A stretch of DNA of 64,000 nt from VAZQ01 sp045811525 (GCA_045811525.1 JBJMTV010000040.1:4613-68612), one strand, 5' to 3'; positions 33,566 through 42,376 are shown, counted from the first letter of the stretch. Notes: generated from the sequence alone by a model not told the origin. Program-made: numbers and translations.

Positions 33566-33745
33566 CTAGGCCGGGCCCTTGCCATCCCGTGGAGATGGCG
33601 GTGCTGCGGTGGCATCCAGGTTGTGGGCTGCCGCAAGATAGCTTGCCGCCATATCCCGCAGCACGATTGCGGCCCAGCCTCCGGTCCGTTCGGCCAGATC
33701 GAGGCAACAATCCGCCTGAAGGCGGTAATACCGCACGTTCAGCAT
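33566..33745 (-). CDS. 59-residue small protein, possible stress protein
   Basis: The frame encodes 59 residues: MLNVRYYRLQADCCLDLAERT, then 'WAAIVLRDMAASYLAAAHNLDA' and a Pro/Ala tail. This resembles a family of short rhizobial proteins with a 'YY..QA..CL.LA' start and a 'L..MAA.YL..A' second helix (recall). Start 33745 is preferred over a GTG 9 codons upstream. A near-EcfG promoter (GGAAC-N16-AGTT) ends 37 bases upstream of this ATG, so general stress control is plausible. Function unknown. Confidence 0.5.
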   Translation of the reverse strand: MLNVRYYRLQADCCLDLAERTGGWAAIVLRDMAASYLAAAHNLDATAAPPSPRDGKGPA

Positions 33746-33781
33746 GAAGGACCCGGTGTGAGCCAACCCCACTTGCTCGTT

Positions 33782-33806
33782 AACTTTTGAACGAGTGTCT
33801 GGTTCC
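33782..33806 (-). promoter_or_regulatory. Candidate EcfG-type promoter, one mismatch
   Basis: On the minus strand GGAAC (33806-33802) is followed after 16 bases by AGTT (33785-33782). The -35 is exact and the -10 has one mismatch to CGTT. It faces the 59-residue gene and lies at a sensible distance from it. Confidence 0.35.
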
Positions 33807-33815
33807 AGACAGAGA

Positions 33816-34256
33816 CTAACTTTTAAGCTGCGAGCGACCCAGGATCACGTCAGGCACCATCCGCCGCCCCGCCAGCACGGAATCGAGCGACCAGGCTCCG
33901 GCGCCGCGGGCCCAGAGCACAAGGAAGGCCCCGGCGAGCGCGAGATCCTTCTCGAGCTGGACGACCTGGCTGCGGTTGCTGAAGTTCGCATGAAACACAA
34001 CAGCAGCAAGGGCGCAAAACCCAGCAAGCGCGGCAGCGCCCCAACGCGTGCGCCAGCCGATAATAATCATCGCTCCGGCGCCAAGCTCGAGCGCAATCGC
34101 CCCTGGCAGCAGCACGGGGGGCATCCCGAACGCAGCCATATAGCGGAGTGCCCCCGCGTAGTCGCCAAGCTTGCTGCTCGCTTCGAGGACGAACAGCAGG
34201 CCGAGGAGCATACGGCCGGCGAGCTCGGCGCCGTTGCCCAGATCATGGCGCGCCAT
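33816..34256 (-). CDS. DoxX-family membrane protein
   Basis: This 146-residue four-helix inner-membrane protein has 'ELAGRMLLGLLFVLEASSKLGDYAGALRYMAAFGMPPVLLPGAIALELGAGAMIIIGWRTRWGAAALAGFCALAAVVFH', the DoxX signature with the family R-x-x-x-G...F...S-K pattern. The protein is close to typical length. DoxX members are linked to thiosulfate quinone oxidoreductase or, in mycobacteria, to SseA and SodA; most are unassigned. It is transcribed alone between a TPR protein gene and small ORFs. Confidence 0.8.
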   Translation of the reverse strand: MARHDLGNGAELAGRMLLGLLFVLEASSKLGDYAGALRYMAAFGMPPVLLPGAIALELGAGAMIIIGWRTRWGAAALAGFCALAAVVFHANFSNRSQVVQLEKDLALAGAFLVLWARGAGAWSLDSVLAGRRMVPDVILGRSQLKS

Positions 34257-34340
34257 GCGAACCTCCGAAGGCTGGATGGGTCCCCACCCGGGCGTTCCGT
34301 CTCGACAGTGTGACTACCGCCAAAGCGATAGCCGCCGCTC

Positions 34341-34790
34341 TCATTGTGTTTTCGTATCTGCCTGACTGATCGCCTGCTGCAGATCCTCGAGCTCTTCACA
34401 GCCCTGGGGGCAGAGCACCTTGAGCTTGGCTTCGTTCTGGCGAGCACGCCCGAGCTCGCCGACCTGGACGTACAGCTCGCCGGAATATTCGAGAGCGCCC
34501 TTGTGGTTGGGATCGAACTCGAGCGCCTTCGTGTAGAACGTCCTCGCTTTTGCGATGTCACCACTTTTGCGCAGGCTGAACCCCAGGAGGTTATAGACAT
34601 CCGCGTGCTGAACGCCGCGATCGATCATGCCATTGAGGTCAGCGACGGCCCCTTGATAGTGGCGCGCCTTGATTTTGGCCCGCACGGCTATGAGGTCCAG
34701 CGGATCGCTCGAGGTAATCGTGTCCACCGCGAATGCCGGCGACCCCGCCCCAAGCAGCATAATGACGAGAATTGTTCGCAGCTCTTTCAT
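34341..34790 (-). CDS. Secreted TPR-repeat protein
   Basis: This 149-residue periplasmic protein has a signal peptide ('ILVIMLLGAGSPAFAVD'). Two to three TPR units follow: 'ARHYQGAVADLNGMIDRGVQHADVYNLLGFSLRKSGDIAKARTFYTKALEFDPNHKGALEYSGELYVQVGEL'. The last part contains two cysteines ('LCPQGCEELEDLQQAI'), possibly a disulphide or metal site. Start 34790 has AGGAG 8 bases upstream; a start 6 codons earlier is unlikely. It starts 27 bases after the metallo-beta-lactamase-fold gene on the same strand, so the two form a likely pair. Confidence 0.8.
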   Translation of the reverse strand: MKELRTILVIMLLGAGSPAFAVDTITSSDPLDLIAVRAKIKARHYQGAVADLNGMIDRGVQHADVYNLLGFSLRKSGDIAKARTFYTKALEFDPNHKGALEYSGELYVQVGELGRARQNEAKLKVLCPQGCEELEDLQQAISQADTKTQ

Positions 34791-34816
34791 GGCTGTATCT
34801 CCTGCCAATCTTGTGC

Positions 34817-35782
34817 TCAGAGAGTCTCGGGGACGAAGGCGTAGCCGGCGCCGTCTTTCGCGAATACGCCTGAGCCGGGGAAGGGAAAATGCGCGCCGCA
34901 GACCCGCAGCTTGTCGGCCACGATCCGGTCAAGCAGCTTGCGCCGCGTCACAACAGCGGTCGGGCCATCCTGATCGTACGCGCCCTGCCATTCCGGATGC
35001 GGAGCGAGCAGCGCCGGCACATAGGCCGTATCGTTCGAAAGCATGAGCTGCTGATTGGCTGATGAAACCACAAAGACCGAATGACCCGGCGTATGACCGG
35101 GCGCGTGGAGGAGCTGAATGCCGGGGACAACCTCTTTTTCCCCTTCAATCAGGCGGAAGTTCTTCCAGCTCGGGAACACAGTGTTGATGCGCTGACCGAG
35201 CGCGCGACGCGCTTCCGGCAGCTTCTCGACCCGACCCGGCTCGGTCCACCAGCGATACTCATCAGCGTTTACGATGAGCTCCGCGTTTGGGTAGACCGGC
35301 TTGTTCGTGCCTTTCTCCATCAACCCGAAAATGTGATCAGGGTGAAAGTGCGAGATGAGAATGGTGCTGATGCTTGCCGGCTCGATACCGGCCGCCCGCA
35401 TGCTGCCCATCGCTCCCGTTGCGGTCGGCTGCCATTGCGCACCGGAGCCGGCGTCGATCATGATGTGCTTTCCATTCATGCTCAGCACCATCACCGTGAG
35501 CGGGATCGACACGTAGTCGGTCGTCAGCCCGGCCTTGCCCAGCGCCTCCTTCGTTTCCTCGACTGAGGCGTTCTTCATGAAACCCGGATCGTGTGGCTTG
35601 GCCCATATTCCGTCGTAGAGTGCCGTCACGTCGACCGAGCCCACCTTGTACCTGTGGAAGCGGTTGAGTGGGGCGGCCGGGGTTTGTGCGAAGGCGGCGG
35701 GGATGGCGAGCTTGCCAGCGAAGCCGAAAGCAGACGCGAAAGCCGATGAGATCACGAAGTCGCGGCGGGACAAGCGGGCCAT
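34817..35782 (-). CDS. Secreted metallo-beta-lactamase-fold hydrolase (Tat-type signal)
   Basis: This 321-residue MBL-fold enzyme has a Tat-type signal ('SRRDFVISSAFASAFGFAGKLAIPAAFA', about 5-32). Zinc ligands are in 'ILISHFHPDHIFGL' (HxHxDH, near 145-158), 'LLHAPGHTPGHSVFV' (near 230-243) and the later Asp ('SNDTAYVP', near 252). The C-terminus ends 'CGAHFPFPGSGVF', with the last His. Substrates of related proteins include lactones and quorum signals, so none is assigned. The gene has a promoter-like sequence identical in spacing to that of the divergent ECF sigma gene, so it is probably a target of that sigma factor. Confidence 0.85.
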   Translation of the reverse strand: MARLSRRDFVISSAFASAFGFAGKLAIPAAFAQTPAAPLNRFHRYKVGSVDVTALYDGIWAKPHDPGFMKNASVEETKEALGKAGLTTDYVSIPLTVMVLSMNGKHIMIDAGSGAQWQPTATGAMGSMRAAGIEPASISTILISHFHPDHIFGLMEKGTNKPVYPNAELIVNADEYRWWTEPGRVEKLPEARRALGQRINTVFPSWKNFRLIEGEKEVVPGIQLLHAPGHTPGHSVFVVSSANQQLMLSNDTAYVPALLAPHPEWQGAYDQDGPTAVVTRRKLLDRIVADKLRVCGAHFPFPGSGVFAKDGAGYAFVPETL

Positions 35783-35847
35783 CAATGGTCTCCTTGGATG
35801 CAACGCTTCCGGAGTGAATGGGAGATGCGGGGCGTGCCTGATTGAGC

Positions 35848-35874
35848 AGATTCACCGGCTCGCGCTTTTATTCC
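35848..35874 (-). promoter_or_regulatory. Candidate ECF promoter for the MBL-fold gene
   Basis: GGAATAAA (35874-35867) is followed after 14 bases by AATCT (35852-35848) on the minus strand. It lies 66 bases upstream of the MBL-fold start. The same 8-mer, spacing and 5-mer recur on the plus strand upstream of the ECF sigma gene, which supports a shared sigma factor. Confidence 0.55.
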
Positions 35875-35919
35875 CGCTCCGGCCCGGCTTCGCCGCAAAA
35901 TGAATTTTCTCGCGCTGCA

Positions 35920-35946
35920 GGAATAAACCGCTATGACGCGGAATCT
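35920..35946 (+). promoter_or_regulatory. Candidate ECF promoter for the sigma/anti-sigma operon
   Basis: GGAATAAA (35920-35927), 14-base spacer, AATCT (35942-35946) on the plus strand, ending 43 bases before the sigma ATG. It matches the divergent site feature for feature, as expected for an autoregulated ECF sigma factor. Read on each strand, both have an identical -35-like and -10-like element. Confidence 0.55.
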
Positions 35947-35989
35947 AAATATCTGAGCTGCGCCAGCTAACTCGTCTGGACTGACCTTG

Positions 35990-36550
35990 ATGATGTCTTC
36001 GCGAGAGTTCGAGCTCCAGTCGCTCCCCCATCTGGAGGCGGCGTACAACCTGGCCTATTGGCTGGTGCGAGACCGTGACGACGCCCAGGACGTCGTGCAG
36101 GACGCCTATTTGCGGGCGTTCCGCGCCTATGCGAGCCGGACCGGCGAGGACATAAGGCCCTGGCTTCTCACCATCGTGCGCAATGTTGCATACCGCTGGC
36201 TGTCCGTGCGCAAACGCTCTGCAAACGTGATCTCGTTGGACGGGGCGCTATCCGGCCGGGACAACGAGCACGAGCACCCGCTGCAGGTGCCGAGCGACGA
36301 GCCCTCGGCCGAGGACCTGCTGGTCAGCCGCGCCGATCAGAGCATGATGCGCGCCGCGCTTGCGGAGCTTCCGCCGATGTTCCGCGAGGTGATCGTGCTG
36401 CGAGAGCTCGAAGGCCTCACCTATCATCAGATCGCACTGGTGACGCAGGCGCCGCTCGGTACGGTGATGTCACGCCTGGCCCGTGCCCGCGACCAGCTCC
36501 GGGAGAGCCTCCGGGTTCTGCTCGCGAAGGAGATCAAGAATGCGCTGTGA
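35990..36550 (+). CDS. ECF-type RNA polymerase sigma factor
   Basis: This 186-residue sigma-70 ECF protein has region 2 ('LEAAYNLAYWLVRDRDDAQDVVQDAYLRAFRAY', about 17-49) and region 4 with a helix-turn-helix ('PPMFREVIVLRELEGLTYHQIALVTQAPLGTVMSRLARARDQLRESL', about 125-171). It directs transcription in response to an envelope or redox stress not identified here. The ATG at 35990 was chosen; a TTG and a second ATG lie beside it. The anti-sigma gene overlaps by 11 bases. The divergent MBL-fold gene has the matching promoter. Confidence 0.9.
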   Translation: MMSSREFELQSLPHLEAAYNLAYWLVRDRDDAQDVVQDAYLRAFRAYASRTGEDIRPWLLTIVRNVAYRWLSVRKRSANVISLDGALSGRDNEHEHPLQVPSDEPSAEDLLVSRADQSMMRAALAELPPMFREVIVLRELEGLTYHQIALVTQAPLGTVMSRLARARDQLRESLRVLLAKEIKNAL

Positions 36551-37322
36551 ACAGGCTCGTGAGCAGATCGGCATACTGGTCGACGGTGAGCTTGCGGCTG
36601 GCGAGCGCACGATCCTCATGGGTCATGCCGCGGAATGCGCCGATTGCGCCGCTTATCGCGACGACTTGCTGCGGCTGCGGCGGCATTTGCGCGAGGCGCG
36701 CAACACCGCGCCGGCAAGGCTCGCCGCGCGCATTTCTGCGGCACTGGCAGTGGAGGCAACGGAAGAGGAAAGCGCACAGCCGGCCGGCTTCAACATGCGC
36801 GCACTCGGCGCGCTTTTTGCGCAAGGGCTCACTCCGTATATGCGGCAAGCTGCGGTCCTCCTGGTCGCGTGCGCTGTGGCGATCGGCGGCACGGCCTGGT
36901 GGATGCAGCGGGCGAACAGCGAGCTCGCACTGTCGCGCGATGTGCTCGCCGCGCATGTACGTTCGCTCATACAGGACAACCCGGTGCAGATCGCCTCGCT
37001 CGACACCCACACCGTCAAGCCGTGGTTCGCCGGGCGGCTCGACTACTCGCCGCCGGTAAAGGACCTCTCGAGCGATGGGTTCCAGCTGGTGGGCGGACGC
37101 CTTGATTACGTTGACAGCCAACGCGTCGCCACGCTCGTCTACAAGCGGCGTCTGCACCAGATCAGTGTGTTCGTCTGGCCAGCCGCGGTCCGTCCAATCG
37201 CAAGCTATTCATGGAAGCGCGACGGCTTCAATCTGCTGGGCTGGACGCAAGGCGGCATGTCGTATTTGGCAGTATCAGACCTCAACGAGGGCGAGTTGCG
37301 GGAGCTGCAGGCCCTGCTCTGA
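36540..37322 (+). CDS. Membrane anti-sigma factor (zf-HC2 type)
   Basis: This 260-residue protein binds and holds the ECF sigma factor. The N-terminal cytoplasmic anti-sigma domain has a zinc-type site ('MGHAAECADCAAYRDDL', H-x3-C-x2-C, about 27-43). One membrane helix follows ('QAAVLLVACAVAIGGTAWWM', near 102-121), then a periplasmic domain with 'KPWFAGRLDYSPPVKDL...GFQLVGGRLDYV', 'VATLVYKRRLHQISVFVWP'. This layout matches the ECF26-linked anti-sigma group. Its ATG overlaps the sigma gene by 11 bases, so the two are coupled. Confidence 0.88.
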   Translation: MRCEQAREQIGILVDGELAAGERTILMGHAAECADCAAYRDDLLRLRRHLREARNTAPARLAARISAALAVEATEEESAQPAGFNMRALGALFAQGLTPYMRQAAVLLVACAVAIGGTAWWMQRANSELALSRDVLAAHVRSLIQDNPVQIASLDTHTVKPWFAGRLDYSPPVKDLSSDGFQLVGGRLDYVDSQRVATLVYKRRLHQISVFVWPAAVRPIASYSWKRDGFNLLGWTQGGMSYLAVSDLNEGELRELQALL

Positions 37323-37353
37323 AGCTCGGCCCCGTGCGATTACCGATGCCCTT

Positions 37354-40300
37354 TCACTCAGCCGGTGCGGGCGCGATCGAGGTGTTCGCGCTGCGTGAGG
37401 CGCGCCACTCCTCGAAGCGCCGCACGACCACGAAAAACGCAGGCACGAACAGCACGGCGAGGCAGGTCGAGGCGAGCATGCCGCTGAACACGGCAATGCC
37501 AATGGACTTGCGGGCGCTGGCGCCGGCGCCAGAGGCAAGCACCAGCGGCACGACGCCGAGAATGAAGGCAAACGAGGTCATCAGGATTGGCCGGAAACGC
37601 GCGCGAGCCGCCTCCAGTGCGGACTCAATGATCGGCTTGCCGTCGAGCACGCGCCGCTCGCGCGCCACCTCGACAATCAGGATAGCATTCTTGGCAGAGA
37701 GTGCGATCAGCAACACCAGGCCGATCTGCGTGTAAAGATTGTTCTCGATGCCGAGCCCTTTCAACGTGAGGACCGGCCCGAGCAACGAGAGCGGCACCGC
37801 CAAGATGACGGCCACGGGCATGAACCAGCTCTCGTACTGGCCGGCGAGCACGAGATAGACGAGCAGCATCGCGAAGGCGAAGATGAAGTAGATCTGATTG
37901 CCAACGAGCTTCTCCTGATAGGACATGGCGCTCCATTCATAGGCCATTCCCGGCGGCATCACCTTGGCCGCGAGCTGCTCCATCAAGCCCATCGCCTCGC
38001 CCGAGCTGAAGCCGCTTGCCGGCAGCCCGATGATCGTCGAAGCCGGATACAGGTTGAACAGGCTCAGCAAAGATGGACCAACGGAAGGGACAATCTTGAC
38101 CATGGTCCCGAGTGGGATCATCTCGCCCTGCTTGTTGCGCACCGGCAGCATCTCGACGTCCTCCGTGCGCAGGCGGAATGCCGAATCCGCCTGGACATAG
38201 ACCTGAAAGACGCGGCCGAATTTGTTGAACTGGTCGACATAGCTCGAGCCGAGATAGGCCGCGAGGGTCGAGAAGACGTCGTCCAGCGCGACCTGCAGCG
38301 TCTCGGCCTTGGCACGGTCAACCTCGACCTTGACCTGCGGCACGCTCGAGCGAAACGAGCTCGTCACCCGCTGCAGACCGCTCTGCATCTGCGCCTCGCG
38401 CACCAGCGTATTGGTCACGCTCTGCAGCTTCACCAGGTCGAAGCTGCCGTCACGCAGCTCCACCTGCATGGCAAAACCGGCGGCGTTGCCGATGCCCTGA
38501 ATAGGCGGTGGCGGGAACACCACGACCCGCCCTTCCCTCACGGCGGCGAACTCGCGGTTGAACGTGGTGAACAGCGAGCGCAGATCTTCGCCCTTCCCGC
38601 GAAGGCTCCAGTCCTTCAGCACGATATAGGCCACCCCGGCATTGGCGAGCGAGGCATTGTTATCGAGCGGCGAAACGCCGGAAATGGTGATCACATGGTT
38701 GACCGCCGGGTGCCTGCCGGCGATCTCGCTCACCTCATCGAGCACGCGCCGGGTGCGCTGGAGCGAAGCGCCGTCCGGCAACTGCACGATCGCGAGTACA
38801 TATCCCTGGTCTTCGATCGGCAGAAACCCGGTTGGTATGCGGGAGAGGCCGTAAACGGCCCCGCCGATCACGACCATCGCAAGCAAGCACGTCACACCGC
38901 TGTACGTGACCATGCGGCCGATCAGGCGCGCGTAAAGCCCTTCGAACCTCGCGTACACCGCATTGAAGCCACGATAGAAGACATTGCGGCGTTGTAGCGG
39001 GACGGCCGGGCGCAGCCACATTGCGCATTGTGTGGGCTTCAAAGTCGCAGCGTTGACTGCGCTGAGGAGTGCGGTTGCCGCGATCACCAGCGCGAACTGC
39101 GCAAACATGTTGCCTGTGAGTCCGGGGATAAAGGCGGCTGGCAGGAACACCGACATCAGCACCAAAGTGATGCCGATGATCGGACCGAACAGCTCGTTCA
39201 TGGCCTGGATTGCAGCGGCCTTGCTCGGCATCCCCTGCTCAATGTGGTGCGCCGCCCCTTCAACGACGACAATCGCATCATCCACAACGATGCCGATTGC
39301 GAGCACGATGGCGAACAGCGTCGATAGGTTGACGGTGAAGCCGAGAGCCGCCATGGCGGCGAATGCACCGATGATGGTCACCGGGACCGTGGTGGCCGGG
39401 ACCAGCATGGCGCGCCAGTCCTGCAGGAAGACGAGGATGACGATCAGCACCAAAACGCCCGCCTCGATCAGCGTCTTGTACACCTCGTTAACAGACGCAC
39501 GAATGAAGGTCGTTGTATCGAACGGAACGGTGTAGGTGACGCCCTGCGGCAGGGTTTTGGCTGCTCTGGCCATTTGCGCCTTCACCTCGCCCGCGACGGT
39601 CAGGGCGTTTGCCTCCAACGTCTGGTAGATGCCCATGCCCGCCGCAGGCTTGCCGTTCAGCGTGAACACCTGCCCATAGGTTTGCGCCCCGAGCTCGATG
39701 CGCGCGACGTCGCGCAGATGCGTCATCTGCCCGTCCGAGGCGGTCTTCACCACGATGTTCTCGAACTGGGCCACCTCGTCGAGGCGCCCGGAAATGTCCA
39801 CGGTGAATTGAAATGGCTGCGTGTCCGGCGAGGGCGGCATGCCCAGCTGACCCCCGGCGACCTGCTGGCTCTGCCCCTTCAGCGCATTGATCACGTCCTG
39901 CGTCGTGAGCGAGCGTGCTTGCAGGCGGTTGGGGTCAAGCCACACCCGCATCGAGTACTGCCCGGCACCGAAGACATTCACATTACCAACACCGGGCAGT
40001 CGCGCGAGCTGATCCTTCAGGTTGATGGTCGCGTAGTTCGCGAGATAGAGGCTGTCGTAGCGCAAATCCGGTGATGTCAGTGTCACGAACATCAACACGG
40101 CGGTCGACTTCTGCTGCACGGTGACGCCTTGCGCCTGCACCTGTTGCGGTAGTGCCGCCAGCGCGCTCGACACCCGATTTTGCACCAGGACCTGGGCAAA
40201 GTTGATGTCCATGCCGATCTTGAACGTAACCGTCAGCGAATAGCTGCCGTCGGACGCGGCGTAGGATTGCATGTAGATCATGCCATCAACGCCGTTGACC

Positions 40301-40506
40301 TGCTGCTCGATCGGCAGGGCGACGGTATCGACGACTGTGCGCGCACTTGCCCCGGGGTAGCGCGTGGTGACCGAAATGGTCGGCGGCACCACATTGGGAT
40401 ATTGCGCGACCGGCAACCTGAGCAGTGCCACCGCACCAATGACGATCATGAGCACGGCGAGCACGTTGGCAAGTACAGGCCGCTCGATGAAGAACTTGGA
40501 AATCAT
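37354..40506 (-). CDS. RND multidrug efflux permease (AcrB/MexB-like)
   Basis: This 1050-residue inner-membrane drug:proton antiporter starts 'MISKFFIERPVLANVLAVLMIVIGAVALLRLPVAQYP', the classical AcrB-type opening. The proton relay is in 'LAIGIVVDDAIVVVEG' (near 400), and the second half starts at 'YSGVTCLLAMVVIGGAVYGLSRIPTGFLPIEDQGY'. 'LIALSAKNAILIVEVARE' closes the C-terminal helices. It is the pump of the second RND operon here, with the adaptor gene 6 bases upstream. It differs from the pump at 8338 (HAE1 branch with MdtBC traits), so the two likely have different substrate ranges. Confidence 0.93.
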   Translation of the reverse strand: MISKFFIERPVLANVLAVLMIVIGAVALLRLPVAQYPNVVPPTISVTTRYPGASARTVVDTVALPIEQQVNGVDGMIYMQSYAASDGSYSLTVTFKIGMDINFAQVLVQNRVSSALAALPQQVQAQGVTVQQKSTAVLMFVTLTSPDLRYDSLYLANYATINLKDQLARLPGVGNVNVFGAGQYSMRVWLDPNRLQARSLTTQDVINALKGQSQQVAGGQLGMPPSPDTQPFQFTVDISGRLDEVAQFENIVVKTASDGQMTHLRDVARIELGAQTYGQVFTLNGKPAAGMGIYQTLEANALTVAGEVKAQMARAAKTLPQGVTYTVPFDTTTFIRASVNEVYKTLIEAGVLVLIVILVFLQDWRAMLVPATTVPVTIIGAFAAMAALGFTVNLSTLFAIVLAIGIVVDDAIVVVEGAAHHIEQGMPSKAAAIQAMNELFGPIIGITLVLMSVFLPAAFIPGLTGNMFAQFALVIAATALLSAVNAATLKPTQCAMWLRPAVPLQRRNVFYRGFNAVYARFEGLYARLIGRMVTYSGVTCLLAMVVIGGAVYGLSRIPTGFLPIEDQGYVLAIVQLPDGASLQRTRRVLDEVSEIAGRHPAVNHVITISGVSPLDNNASLANAGVAYIVLKDWSLRGKGEDLRSLFTTFNREFAAVREGRVVVFPPPPIQGIGNAAGFAMQVELRDGSFDLVKLQSVTNTLVREAQMQSGLQRVTSSFRSSVPQVKVEVDRAKAETLQVALDDVFSTLAAYLGSSYVDQFNKFGRVFQVYVQADSAFRLRTEDVEMLPVRNKQGEMIPLGTMVKIVPSVGPSLLSLFNLYPASTIIGLPASGFSSGEAMGLMEQLAAKVMPPGMAYEWSAMSYQEKLVGNQIYFIFAFAMLLVYLVLAGQYESWFMPVAVILAVPLSLLGPVLTLKGLGIENNLYTQIGLVLLIALSAKNAILIVEVARERRVLDGKPIIESALEAARARFRPILMTSFAFILGVVPLVLASGAGASARKSIGIAVFSGMLASTCLAVLFVPAFFVVVRRFEEWRASRSANTSIAPAPAE

Positions 40507-40512
40507 GGCGAG

Positions 40513-41760
40513 CTATTTCGCCGCTGCCGCTGCCGGCTCACCTGGTCCTGCAGCCGCCGATTTCGCCGACTTCTGCTGCGGGTCGACCTTCTGGCCAGGC
40601 ACCGCGTCGAGAATACCGCTCACGACAATGCGCTCGTCCGCGTTTAGGCCGCTTTCCACGACCTGCATGTCGCCGAACGTCTGGCCGAGCTGGACGCGGC
40701 GCTGCTCGACCACATCCTCGGCATTGACGACGAGCAAATAACGTCCACCCTGGTCGCTGCCGATGGCGATGGAAGGCACGAGCATAGCCGTGACCGGTCG
40801 TCCCAACGCGCGCACCCGCACGAAGTAGCCCGGCAACAGCGCACGATCCGGGTTCTGCAGCAGCGCACGCACCTGCAGGGTCCCCGTGGACTGATTGACC
40901 GTGGGGCTGGCGTAATCGATCAGGCCTTTATGCGGATAGCCGGCTTCAGTCTGCAGACCAACCTCAACCGGGATTTTGCCGACGAGGTCCGACATCTCCT
41001 CACCGCGGGCAGACACGGCCGCGCGTACCCGCTGCACGTCGCGCTCGCTGAGATTGAACCATACCCACAATGGATCAAGCTGGACGATGCTCGCGAGCTG
41101 ACTGGGCTGATCCCCGCCGACGAGCTCACCGACAGACACTTGGCGCGCGGTGACAACGCCATCGAACGGTGCCGACACCGTGGTGTAGCTCAGATTGATC
41201 TCGGCGGTCTGCGTGTTGGCCTGCGCCTGCAGCACGTTCGCATGCGCGGTATCGCGATTGGCGCGGGCCTTGTCCAGATTGGCCTGCGTCGAGACGTCTT
41301 TCTTTTGCAGCTCCAACTGGCGCTGGAATTCAGCCTCTGCGTTAACCAGCCCCGCCTTCGCGCCCTCCTCGGCAGCTTGCGCCTGCTCGAGCTTGACCTT
41401 GTATGGCTGTGGCTCGATGACGAACAACGGCGTACCATTTTTTACCAGGGCGCCGTCTTGATACTTGATCTCCTGCAGATAGCCCTGCACGCGTGCAACC
41501 AGCTTCACGGTATTGATTGACGCCGTGTTGCCGGTCGCCTCAAGGTAGGGCGTGACCGTCTGCTGAGCAGGCAACTCGACGGTGACCTTGGGCGGCGGCG
41601 GCGTGACCAGGCGATTCTGCTCGCTGCACCCGATCAGCAACAGGAGGATGCCGGTGGTGAGCAGAGCGAGCGCACGACGCTTGGGCGACCACGCACATAG
41701 CTGATGCGGGGTGAAGGGCGGCAGCCGGCATGACACCGCCGTATCGGCAGCAACTCGCAT
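40513..41760 (-). CDS. RND efflux adaptor lipoprotein (AcrA-like)
   Basis: This 415-residue periplasmic adaptor is a lipoprotein: a hydrophobic segment 'ALALLTTGILLLLIGCSEQ' puts a lipobox cysteine near residue 47. It has the lipoyl-type half ('VQGYLQEIKYQDGALVKNGTPLFVIE'), an alpha-hairpin ('AQAAEEGAKAGLVNAEAEFQRQLEL', 'QANLDKARANRDTAHANVLQAQAN') and the second half ('TVSAPFDGVVTARQVSVGELVG'). The start at 41760 has GGAGGG 8 bases upstream. The N-terminal region before the helix is about 30 residues, longer than usual for a lipoprotein, so a later start is possible. It forms an operon with the pump gene. Confidence 0.88.
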   Translation of the reverse strand: MRVAADTAVSCRLPPFTPHQLCAWSPKRRALALLTTGILLLLIGCSEQNRLVTPPPPKVTVELPAQQTVTPYLEATGNTASINTVKLVARVQGYLQEIKYQDGALVKNGTPLFVIEPQPYKVKLEQAQAAEEGAKAGLVNAEAEFQRQLELQKKDVSTQANLDKARANRDTAHANVLQAQANTQTAEINLSYTTVSAPFDGVVTARQVSVGELVGGDQPSQLASIVQLDPLWVWFNLSERDVQRVRAAVSARGEEMSDLVGKIPVEVGLQTEAGYPHKGLIDYASPTVNQSTGTLQVRALLQNPDRALLPGYFVRVRALGRPVTAMLVPSIAIGSDQGGRYLLVVNAEDVVEQRRVQLGQTFGDMQVVESGLNADERIVVSGILDAVPGQKVDPQQKSAKSAAAGPGEPAAAAAK

Positions 41761-41972
41761 GTCCATCCCTCCCGCCGGGAGCACTTCGCTGGCCCGCACA
41801 GCTGCTAGTCCAGCATCGTTCCATTTTAGCAGACTTGGCGCTGAATTAACCGTTCACGGATGGCGGACTTGGGCGGGACGCTCGGGCGAGAACCTGCAGC
41901 AAACTCGATCGCGGATTGCGCGTCTCCGGCCATGCAATCCGTCGCGTAGCCTCTCTGGGGCGCCAGGGCGCG

Positions 41973-42214
41973 CTGGACTACCGCTACGAGGCCCAGAGGA
42001 TTCCGCTGGCCGCCGGCGCTGATTGATGGTGCGCCCACTACGCCGGCAACACTGATGGGCAGACGAACTGGTGGGTCTTCGACCACAAGGAGGCAAAACG
42101 CGGCTCTACCTGTTCACTGCCGAGGTGAGCTTCGACCGCGCTGACAACGGCTACTACGGGTTCGGTTGGCGGCCCACCTCAACCGGCCGTAACCATTGTA
42201 ATTCAAGCGTATAG
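41973..42214 (+). pseudogene. Degenerate unidentified ORF with stop and frameshift
   Basis: One frame reads 'LDYRYEAQRIPLAAGAD', a TGA, then 'WCAHYAGNTDGQTNWWVFDHKEAKR'. After about 42098 a shifted frame continues 'LYLFTAEVSFDRADNGYYGFGWRPTSTGRNH' to a TAG at 42212-42214. Joined, this is a plausible aromatic-rich short protein of about 80 residues. No start codon is clear. Identity unknown. The rest of 41761-42331 shows no other feature. Confidence 0.35.
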
Positions 42215-42331
42215 TGGATAATGCTCCAGGATCAGTTGCGGCGCTCAGGCGGCATGCCACGCCCCTTTGAACCTATGGGGCACTCCGCGCGACTAAATAA
42301 CAGCGAAGGCCACCCCGGGCCGACTATGTCC

Positions 42332-42356
42332 GGAACATAACAAGTGGCAGCGCGTT
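42332..42356 (+). promoter_or_regulatory. EcfG-type promoter (GGAAC-N16-CGTT)
   Basis: GGAAC (42332-42336) is followed after exactly 16 bases by CGTT (42353-42356), a perfect match to the alphaproteobacterial general stress (EcfG) promoter consensus. It ends 20 bases before the ATG of a 33-residue membrane peptide, giving a very short 5' leader. Confidence 0.65.
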
Positions 42357-42376
42357 GACAGCGGGTGAGGTGCAAC

